Part shown: positions 7,613 through 12,152 of the stretch, piece after piece
Layout of the letters: every line of letters begins with the position of its first letter
Position numbering within the stretch: the first letter of the stretch is position 1
From: an uncultured Dialister sp.
GTDB lineage: Bacteria > Bacillota > Negativicutes > Veillonellales > Dialisteraceae
Length of the DNA: 12,152 bases
Direction of reading: 5' to 3'
Assembly (NCBI RefSeq): GCF_900765565.1
Contig: NZ_CAAFRZ010000173.1
Coordinates: forward strand, 1 to 12,152
Notes under the pieces: generated by a model
What the model saw: only the letters and a program-made list of their open reading frames with translations
Told to the model about the DNA's origin: nothing
The model's database searches: none
Program-made: the position numbers and the translations under genes

Positions 7613-7969
7613 TCAATAAAATGCGTTTCTCGTATGCCGGTACTTTACTTCCCCGGAAGGAAGAAACAGGATTTCCACCACGTCGAACCGGATGGGAGTG
7701 TCCGTAATGCGATGACTGTTCACGTAGACCCGGGCACCGTATTTTATATGTCTCTGCTTCGTGAAGCCCACGGATTCCACGGGCTCCCCGTACCTTCTGT
7801 TCCGGCGGGTCTTCACTTCGATAAAAACCAGGGTATCTCTATCTTTCATGATCAGGTCAATTTCTCCGTGGGCTCTTTTAAAATTTCCTGTCAAATAAGA
7901 ATACCCTTTACGTTCTAAATATCTACGGGCAAGAATTTCCCCTTCCCTGCCAAGTGTCGATGGTTCCAT
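7613..7969 (-). CDS. yraN: YraN/UPF0102 family putative endonuclease
   Basis: This small (118 residues) PD-(D/E)XK nuclease-fold protein carries the family core GREGEILARRYLERKG (about 7-22), HGEIDLI (34-40) with Asp38, and FIEVKTR (49-55) with Glu51 and Lys53, spaced as expected for a metal-dependent nuclease site. The biochemical role is not settled for the family. It is often found beside comM and dprA, as here, which hints at DNA processing. The ATG has GAGGTGA upstream. It is the first gene of the yraN-comM-dprA operon, with its own promoter about 60-90 bases upstream. Confidence 0.92.
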   Translation of the reverse strand: MEPSTLGREGEILARRYLERKGYSYLTGNFKRAHGEIDLIMKDRDTLVFIEVKTRRNRRYGEPVESVGFTKQRHIKYGARVYVNSHRITDTPIRFDVVEILFLPSGEVKYRHTRNAFY

Positions 7970-8030
7970 GAGTCACCTCGCAATTATCCACTGGTATCAA
8001 AATCAATATCCGCACATTTATTCTTTCTCT

Positions 8031-8060
8031 ATTTTATTGGGGAATTAATAGAGCCGTCAA
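8031..8060 (-). promoter_or_regulatory. Sigma-A-type promoter for the yraN-comM-dprA operon
   Basis: On the minus strand, -35 TTGACG (8060-8055), an 18-base spacer and -10 TAAAAT (8036-8031). Transcription would start near 8024 and give a leader of about 55 bases before the yraN ATG. The preceding ferritin terminator insulates it. Confidence 0.65.
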
Positions 8061-8125
8061 TAAAGGAAATCATGGATTTATAATCGATATAGATGACCTC
8101 AGGTTCTATTCTTTTCAGGCATAAT

Positions 8126-8160
8126 AAAAGCCCCCGTCCCTTTTGGGGACAGGAGCTTTT
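8126..8160 (-). terminator. Rho-independent terminator of the ferritin gene
   Basis: A 15-base-pair stem on the minus strand, AAAAGCTCCTGTCCC with GGGACGGGGGCTTTT (three G-U pairs), closes on a 5-base loop and ends in TTTT. It begins about 10 bases after the ferritin stop codon. Confidence 0.9.
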
Positions 8161-8170
8161 GTAGTTTTTC

Positions 8171-8659
8171 TTACCGGCCGCCGAGGTGGGCGTCGAACAT
8201 GTAGAGGAGGCCTTCGCAGTCCTTTGCCTTTTCGAAGCCTGCCACGTTGTCCCGGGCATTCACTTCTTCTTCCACCTGTTCTGTAATGAACCACTGGAGG
8301 AAGACTTCGGTCTCAATGTCCCCTTCTTCCCGGGCGAGGCGGAAGAGGTCACGGATGGCGGCGGACACCTTTTCTTCATGGGCAAGGGAGTCCTTCGCTG
8401 CGTCCAGGGGGGAGCCGTAGTGCTTGCCTACGCCGGCGATGTCATCGAAGTCCACTACCCCATCCCTGTCTTCCACGTAGGAAATGATCTTAAAGGCATG
8501 TTCCCTTTCTTCTTCATACTGCTTGTCCAGCCATTTCGCATAGCCATGGAGGGCGAGGTTCTTCATGTCGTGGGACATGGCGCGGTAGAGGTAGGCAGAA
8601 GCCAGTTCCATATTGATCTGTCCGTTCAGTGCTTTCAAGAGTTTCTTGGATAATTTCAT
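8171..8659 (-). CDS. ftnA: Bacterial non-heme ferritin
   Basis: Ferritins form a 24-subunit shell that oxidises Fe(II) and stores it as a ferric mineral in the cytoplasm. This 162-residue protein has the four-helix ferritin pattern and a short fifth helix. The ferroxidase ligands line up with E. coli FtnA one position later: Glu18 in NMELASAY, Glu51 and His54 in EEEREHAF, Glu95 in AHEEK, and Gln128 and Glu131 in TEQVEEE. There is no heme-ligating Met at the bacterioferritin position, so FtnA-type rather than Bfr is the better call. The ATG has AAAGGAG upstream. It is a single-gene unit with a near-consensus promoter and a strong terminator. A gapped dyad lies in its leader, but I cannot assign it to Fur or PerR. 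Confidence 0.94.
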   Translation of the reverse strand: MKLSKKLLKALNGQINMELASAYLYRAMSHDMKNLALHGYAKWLDKQYEEEREHAFKIISYVEDRDGVVDFDDIAGVGKHYGSPLDAAKDSLAHEEKVSAAIRDLFRLAREEGDIETEVFLQWFITEQVEEEVNARDNVAGFEKAKDCEGLLYMFDAHLGGR

Positions 8660-8704
8660 GATAGGTCTCCTTTGCTTTAAACTTATATAATAAATTGTTT
8701 TTAC

Positions 8705-8735
8705 TTGTCTAAACTGTATCGATATCTCTCGACAA
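8705..8735. promoter_or_regulatory. Imperfect dyad in the ferritin leader, possible operator
   Basis: TTGTC (8705-8709) and GACAA (8731-8735) flank a central palindromic core TATCGATA. The outer arms and core are half a base off a common centre, so the symmetry is not perfect. It sits at or just after the predicted start of transcription, where a repressor could act. It does not match the Fur or PerR consensus well. Confidence 0.3.
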
Positions 8736-8739
8736 CCAT

Positions 8740-8768
8740 ATTATATCATGGATAGTTTTCGATGTAAA
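8740..8768 (-). promoter_or_regulatory. Near-consensus sigma-A promoter for ferritin
   Basis: On the minus strand, -35 TTTACA (8768-8763), a 17-base spacer and a perfect -10 TATAAT (8745-8740). The leader to the ATG at 8659 would be about 70 bases. A weaker TAGACA with a 16-base spacer and TATATA lies closer to the gene and could be a second start. Confidence 0.75.
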
Positions 8769-8797
8769 GGGGTTGGGGGATCAGCGGCTGCGCCGCT

Positions 8798-8832
8798 AAG
8801 AGTTGAGATTTGAGAGTTGAGAGTTGAGAGTT
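8798..8832. repeat. 7-base-unit array
   Basis: Five units: aagagtt, gagattt, gagagtt, gagagtt, gagagtt. It is the reverse-strand counterpart of the C/T-rich 7-base arrays at 534-568, 9351-9378, 9406-9433 and 11510-11537. A GCGGC-TGC-GCCGC hairpin lies just before it (around 8784-8796). Confidence 0.75.
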
Positions 8833-8882
8833 GAGGTCCCGCCGCCCCGCGGCAGATGTATGGCTGGGGATTGCATGTAAAC

Positions 8883-8947
8883 GGGCGGATAAGATCGAGA
8901 CCGAGGTCGAGATCGAGAGGATAGGGCCCTGCGGGCCCGGTACCATC
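8883..8947. repeat. Left terminal inverted repeat of element copy 1
   Basis: It pairs with 9144-9208. The most conserved part contains atcgagaggatagggccctg. In copy 2 this arm is reduced to a short piece near 11743-11758 (tgatggatcctgcgggcc). Confidence 0.75.
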
Positions 8948-9143
8948 AATTCCCATCCCCATCTCTCAGCCCCGTGGGCAGCTCTCTTCTGGGAAGAGAG
9001 CCTCCTGCAGAGTCAATGGCACGTTTTTGGGGATAGAGTCATCAGGGACCCATCTGCGGCTTCGCCGCTGTGGGCAATACAAAAGGCGGCGCACCACAAT
9101 GGGTACGCCGCCACATTTACCAGCAAAGTCGCTGGTAGAATCT

Positions 9144-9208
9144 GATGGCATCCGGCCCGCAGGGCCCTATCCTCTCGATCTCGACCGCGGCCTCGATCTC
9201 ATTTGCCC
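9144..9208. repeat. Right terminal inverted repeat of element copy 1
   Basis: Reverse complement of 8883-8947 apart from about ten positions. It is also present in copy 2 (11952-12017), so this arm is the better conserved end. Confidence 0.75.
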
Positions 9209-9280
9209 ACAGGGCCTGGCCAGCTTTCCTGAAAGCCAGCAGCCAGCAGCTAACAGCTAAAAGCCCCCATACGGCCACCC

Positions 9281-9344
9281 ACCGCTAAAGCGGTCCCCCC
9301 TCCCTCTAAAGAGGGAGGGCAGGGTGTTTTTGCGGCGAAGCCGC
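9281..9344. repeat. Three-hairpin intergenic repeat module, copy upstream of the TPR gene
   Basis: ACCGC-TAAA-GCGGT (9281-9294), CCCTCCCTCT/AGAGGGAGGG around AA (9298-9319), and GCGGC-GAA-GCCGC (9332-9344). Compared with 2206-2269, two neighbouring base pairs of the middle stem are exchanged on both arms, so pairing is kept. Confidence 0.8.
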
Positions 9345-9433
9345 GGGACCTCAATTCTCAAAACTCAATTCTCAATTCTGCCTTTATCGGCGAAGCCGCG
9401 GGACCTCAATTCTCCATTCTCAAATCTCAATTC
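9333..9433. repeat. 27-base direct repeat with two 7-base-unit arrays
   Basis: The 27 bases at 9333-9359 (cggcgaagccgcgggacc, then tcaattctc) recur exactly at 9388-9414, a period of 55. Each is followed by 7-base units: tcaattc, tcaaaac, tcaattc, tcaattc (9351-9378) and tcaattc, tccattc, tcaaatc, tcaattc (9406-9433). The last array supplies the -35 box of the TPR gene. Confidence 0.8.
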
Positions 9434-9445
9434 TTTTTATATAAT
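9417..9445 (+). promoter_or_regulatory. Promoter of the TPR gene
   Basis: A perfect -10 TATAAT (9440-9445) follows a -35 TTCTCA (9417-9422, 4 of 6 consensus bases) at 17 bases. The -35 lies in the 7-base array, so the repeat appears to have contributed to the promoter. Start of transcription would be near 9452. Confidence 0.55.
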
Positions 9446-9487
9446 GTAGTCAGCATATCTACCGGCTTTTTGTGAGGGAGTGGTTCT

Positions 9488-10651
9488 ATGAAAAGAAAAG
9501 GTTTCGCCGTTCTTATGGCTCTGGCTCTGTCCCTGTCTGTGCCCCTTGTATCGGTGGCAGCAGAGGGCGGTGGGGACAGTTCTTCAATTTCCCGGTTTGC
9601 TTCGGCCCTGGGGACCCGGCTCACCCAGGAAGCGGGAATAGCAGAAGCGTCAGGCATCAGTGCCTCGAGCAGCATGGCCACCAGGGATGTAAAGGAACTG
9701 AAGAGGGGCATTTCTCTCCTGCAACAGGGGAACTTTGGAGAGGCGGAGGCTGCCTTCCTTTCCGCCAGGGAAGCGGCGCGGTCCGATAAGAGGGGCACCA
9801 TTGATGCGGTGGTGGGCCATTTCTATATGCTGGCCAACCGCATTGATGATGCCTGCCGGTGGACGGAAAAAGCCATCGCCGACGGACCGGATGAATGGAT
9901 GCTCCATACCATGCTGGGCATTCTTTACAGCAGGAATGATCACCAGGACCTGCCGAAGGCTATAGGTTATCTGCAAGAGGCCATCCGTCTCTCTCCCCGG
10001 ATCGACATCAACTATCGCATACTGGGAACCCTGCAGTTTATGAACGGGGATCCCACAGGCGCAGTCGATACCTTTACAAAAGCCATCGCAGTCAATCGGT
10101 CCGATGCCTTTTCCTATATGGCCCGGGGCTCCATCTATAAGGACCTGAAGGACTATGAAAAGGCACTGGCAGACTTCCGCCGTGCCCTGTCCGTGAACCT
10201 GCCGGGCACATTTCATGAAGCCACCCAACTGGAAGAAGCGGAGACTCTTTTCCACCTTTCCCGGTACGATGAAAGCCTGGCAAGCTATGGAAAGGTGCTG
10301 GAGAAAGACCCCGGAAATTTCAGGGCTGTCTATATGACCGGCCTTATTTACAGGGCTGAAAGGAAGGACGATACCGCCCTGACCTGGATGGAAAAGGCGT
10401 CCGGGCTGAAGCCGGAGGCATCCAAGCCCTATGATATGATGGGCTTTATTTACACGCAGCAGAAAAAGGATGACCTTGCCCGGGAGAACCTGCAGAAGGC
10501 GGTGGACCGGAAAAGCAAACTCATGAGAACCTACCGGCTGCTGGCCCAGCTCTACCAGGGAGACGGAAAGGACGATGAAGCACTGAAGATCCTGGATCTC
10601 GCCGTCACCCGTCTCCCCCACAATCCGGCTGCCTGGTCCGAACGGGGCTGA
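9488..10651 (+). CDS. Exported tetratricopeptide-repeat protein, N-terminal part before an in-frame TGA
   Basis: The 387-residue product starts with a typical Sec signal peptide: MKRK, a hydrophobic stretch (about 6-22) and a likely cleavage after VSVAA (about residue 25). A low-complexity Ser/Ala linker follows. From about residue 68 it consists of helical TPR units of about 34 residues, such as GNFGEAEAAFLSA, LPKAIGYLQEAIRLSP, GDPTGAVDTFTKAIAVN, KDYEKALADFRRALSVN and KDDEALKILDLAVTRLP. TPRs form protein-binding scaffolds, and the signal peptide places it in the periplasm or envelope. I recognise no specific family. The ATG at 9488 has GAGGGAG upstream. The stop interrupts a repeat at its ninth position (PAAWSERG, stop, FFLSRKDYA), and the same frame runs on to 11257, so this is probably a shortened version of a protein of about 589 residues. 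Confidence 0.85.
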   Translation: MKRKGFAVLMALALSLSVPLVSVAAEGGGDSSSISRFASALGTRLTQEAGIAEASGISASSSMATRDVKELKRGISLLQQGNFGEAEAAFLSAREAARSDKRGTIDAVVGHFYMLANRIDDACRWTEKAIADGPDEWMLHTMLGILYSRNDHQDLPKAIGYLQEAIRLSPRIDINYRILGTLQFMNGDPTGAVDTFTKAIAVNRSDAFSYMARGSIYKDLKDYEKALADFRRALSVNLPGTFHEATQLEEAETLFHLSRYDESLASYGKVLEKDPGNFRAVYMTGLIYRAERKDDTALTWMEKASGLKPEASKPYDMMGFIYTQQKKDDLARENLQKAVDRKSKLMRTYRLLAQLYQGDGKDDEALKILDLAVTRLPHNPAAWSERG

Positions 10652-11257
10652 TTCTTCCTAAGCAGGAAAGACTACGCCCGGGGAGCCGCTGATTACACGG
10701 AAGCCATAAACCTGGGCGGAAAACAGAAAGCCTTTAACCTGACACAGCGGGGATTATGTTACAGGGAACTGAATGAAAACAAAAAAGCGGAAGCCGATTA
10801 CCAGGAAGCCCTCCGCCTGCAGCCCGATGAGACCCTTGCCTATATAGGCCTTGGAAATATATACAATGAAGCCGGAGATTACGACCGGGCCATCGGAATC
10901 TATGAAAAGGGACTCGCCGCTGCCAAAGAAGAGGACAAAGGCATGATTCTGAATAACCTGGGCTTTACCTATAAAGAAAAAGGAGACTACACAAAAGCGC
11001 TGGAAATCCTCACTGAGGGAATCCAAAAGTACCCCAATCATGCGGAGACCTGGCGCAGCCGTGCCCAGACCTTCGACGCCATGGGACAGCCGGAAAAGGG
11101 GATCCCCCATATGGATGAATTCCTGAAGAGGAAACCGGGCGATGCCCGTAGCTACCGTTTCCGGGCTACTCTCTACGAAAAGACCGGAAAAAAGGACCTG
11201 GCGGAAAAGGACCGGGAAAAGGCGGAAGCCCTGGAGAAAGGTAGGAAGCAGCCGTAA
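10652..11257 (+). pseudogene. In-frame C-terminal remainder of the TPR protein
   Basis: After the TGA at 10649-10651 the same frame stays open for 201 codons and encodes further TPRs: DYARGAADYTEAINLG, ENKKAEADYQEALRLQP, GDYDRAIGIYEKGL, GDYTKALEILTEGIQKYP and a last helix pair ending in KAEALEKGRKQP. No frameshift is involved; one changed base would restore the full gene. Position 9 of a TPR is variable, so the lost residue cannot be told (TGG Trp, CGA Arg, GGA Gly and others are one base away). An internal ATG at 10943 has AGAGG nearby and could start a 104-residue fragment, but I do not regard this as established. Confidence 0.75.
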
Positions 11258-11553
11258 AGCTTGCGTGCGAGCGGACGAGGGCATTGAGCCTTCAGCCTTG
11301 AGCCTTGAGCTGGCCAGGCCCTCCGGGCCGGGTGTCGGGTGGCCAGCCACCGTGCGAACAATTGGGGGCTTCCAGCTGCCAGCGGCTAGCTATTAGGAAA
11401 GCTGGTCAGCCGATAGCGGTCAGGCGTATGGCTGGCGGTGTAGCTGATAGACGGCAGACAGTCAGACTGCAGACGGTCAGACTGGGTCAGCCGCTTCGCG
11501 GCGGATACGCTCTTCCCTCTTCTCTCTTCTCTCTTCCCTGTATCCTCCAATAC
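11258..11553. repeat. Gap after the TPR gene filled with degenerate repeats
   Basis: No gene is supported. Contents are short repeats gccttcagccttgagccttgagc (with variants) near 11288-11310, a block agctggccaggccct near 11309 and gggggcttccagctg near 11365. The last two are inverted relatives of the right flank of the large element (9210-9270, 12018-12070). Then come gtcagactgcagacggtcagactg (11461-11484, a direct repeat of GTCAGACTG), a CCGC-TTC-GCGG hairpin near 11491, and four 7-base units ctcttcc, ctcttct, ctcttct, ctcttcc (11510-11537). Confidence 0.65.
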
Positions 11554-11589
11554 AAAAAGCAGTGCCCCCTGATGGGACACTGCCTTTTT
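11554..11589 (+). terminator. Intrinsic terminator, possibly bidirectional
   Basis: AAAAAGCAGTGCCCC and GGGACACTGCCTTTTT pair with two single-base bulges and give T5 on the plus strand and a matching T-run on the minus strand. It lies about 300 bases after the TPR stop and is the first clear terminator there, so it probably ends that transcript. Confidence 0.65.
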
Positions 11590-11742
11590 AGTGTGCCAGC
11601 TGCGATGCCCTGAAACTGCCCCTGCCTCACCTATCTTTTGGGGAGACAGCGCCGCAGGCTGATATCCTGCGGCAACAGCCGCCGATGGATAGTCTCCCTT
11701 TTTTAAAGGGAGATGTCTGCGCCAGCAGACAGAGGGATTCTG
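11590..11742. repeat. Short region with two perfect hairpins
   Basis: GCCGCAGG (11651-11658) pairs with CCTGCGGC (11666-11673), and TCTCCCTTT (11693-11701) pairs with AAAGGGAGA (11705-11713). The second resembles the middle hairpin of the three-hairpin repeat family in position and composition but has a different sequence. No gene is seen. Confidence 0.6.
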
Positions 11743-12075
11743 ATGGATCCTGCGGGCCATTCCCATCCCCATCTCTCAGCCCCGTGGGCAGCTCTCTTCT
11801 GGGAAGAGAGCCTCCTATCGAGTCAATGGCGCATTTTGGGGATAGCGCCATCAGGGACCCATCTGCGGCTTCGCCGCTGTGGGCAATACAAAAGGCGGCG
11901 CACCACAATAGGTACGCCGCCACATTTACCAGCAAAGTCGCTGGTAGAATCTGATGGCATCCGGCCCGCAGGGCCCTATTTCCTCGATCTCGACCGCGGC
12001 CTCAATCTCATTTGCCCGCAGGGCCTGGCCAATTTTCCTGAAAGCCAGCAGCTAACAGCTGGAAGCCCCCATACG
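11743..12075. mobile_element. MITE-like repeat element, copy 2 with a reduced left end
   Basis: Bases 11761-12075 match 8951-9273 at roughly 92%. All interior hairpins are retained: GCTCTCTTC/GAAGAGAGC (11791-11811), ATGGCGC/GCGCCAT (11826-11851, better paired than in copy 1), the GCGGC-TTC-GCCGC stem (11865-11877), GGCGGCG/CGCCGCC and ACCAGC/GCTGGT. The right inverted repeat is present (11952-12017), but the left one is reduced to cctgcgggcc. A 7-base unit (cagccag) is missing near 12050. It has the same orientation as copy 1, and the TPR gene lies between the two. Confidence 0.6.
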
Positions 12076-12152
12076 TTCACACACGCGGCCAGCCACAAAA
12101 ACTCCTCAGATCCCGCCTCTTCGAGGCGGATCCATTCCCCCGCCTTTCGCCG
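12076..12152. other. Window end without a visible gene
   Basis: The only structure is a hairpin CCGCCTC-TTC-GAGGCGG near 12113-12129. On the minus strand a T5 follows it after seven bases, which is too far for a typical terminator. Nothing else is recognisable. Confidence 0.4.

Larger units (their letters stand above)
8883..9273. mobile_element. MITE-like repeat element with about 65-base terminal inverted repeats, copy 1
   Basis: The left inverted repeat is 8883-8947 and the right is 9144-9208. In reverse complement they share a long run including gagatcgagaggatagggcc and differ at about ten positions. Bases 8951-9273 recur at 11761-12075 with about 18 substitutions and gaps of 1 and 7 bases. 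The interior holds ordered hairpins: GCTCTCTTC/GAAGAGAGC (8981-9001), a CCCA...TGGG outer stem around GCGGC-TTC-GCCGC (9050-9074), GGCGGCG/CGCCGCC (9085-9112) and ACCAGC/GCTGGT (9119-9136). No transposase or convincing reading frame is present, and I see no target-site duplication. The similarity between copies runs past the right inverted repeat to 9273, so the true ends are uncertain. A non-autonomous mobile element or a structured RNA family are the two main options. Confidence 0.6.

Noticed and set aside
6614..7918. A 434-codon plus-strand open frame across comM and yraN
   Set aside because: It overlaps two well-identified genes in antisense, spans their junction and matches no family.
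8955..8985. CTGAGA motif on the minus strand of the element, considered as a TPP riboswitch
   Set aside because: The other conserved TPP parts are absent and no thiamine gene follows.
8831..9145. Frame in the large element ending in AATFTSKVAGRI, also found at 11685-11954
   Set aside because: The shared protein end simply follows the near-identical DNA. The starts differ, there is no ribosome binding site, and the coded region is built from hairpin arms.
9351..9433. Regular short repeats, considered as a CRISPR array
   Set aside because: Units are 7 bases with no unique spacers of CRISPR length and no cas genes in the window.
10649..10680. TGA followed by a small TTCCT-AAGC-AGGAA hairpin, considered as selenocysteine insertion
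   Set aside because: The loop is only about 9 bases after the TGA, too close for a bacterial SECIS. The stem is short, and a variable TPR position is an unlikely selenocysteine site.

Overview
The window looks like part of the chromosome of a Gram-negative-type Firmicute (class Negativicutes), possibly a Dialister- or Allisonella-like gut anaerobe. This rests on the gene content and order dprA-topA-trmFO, which is typical of Firmicutes, on strong AGGAGG-type ribosome binding sites, and on intergenic gaps loaded with repeats. The genus is inference only; there is no rRNA or other taxonomic marker here.

Layout. Bases 1-588 hold no gene and are a patchwork of direct and inverted repeats. Six genes then lie on the minus strand. 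Read in their direction of transcription from right to left they are a ferritin (8659-8171), yraN (7969-7613), comM (7588-6074), dprA (6071-4986), topA (4672-2351) and trmFO (1942-632). yraN-comM-dprA is a tight operon with gaps of 24 and 2 bases, its own promoter and a hairpin after dprA. topA has its own sigma-A-type promoter. trmFO follows after a 408-base repeat-filled gap and ends at a clear intrinsic terminator. ferritin is a single-gene unit with its own promoter and terminator. To the right, a plus-strand gene for an exported tetratricopeptide-repeat (TPR) protein starts at 9488. It is cut by one in-frame TGA at 10649-10651, and the reading frame then continues cleanly as more TPRs to 11257.

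How the genes work together. comM (branch-migration helicase) and dprA (RecA loader) handle incoming single-stranded DNA in natural transformation, and yraN is a nuclease-fold protein often linked to the same cluster. topA relaxes negative supercoils. trmFO makes m5U54 in tRNA using folate and FAD. The ferritin stores iron.

Unusual content. The most interesting material is between the genes. A structured element of about 320 bases occurs twice (8951-9273 and 11761-12075, roughly 92% identical by eye). The first copy is bounded by about 65-base inverted repeats, like a miniature inverted-repeat element. A second family of short hairpins occurs at least four times, and its stems differ by matched changes on both arms. 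Arrays of 7-base and 8-base units fill most gaps, and one runs into the stop codon of topA.
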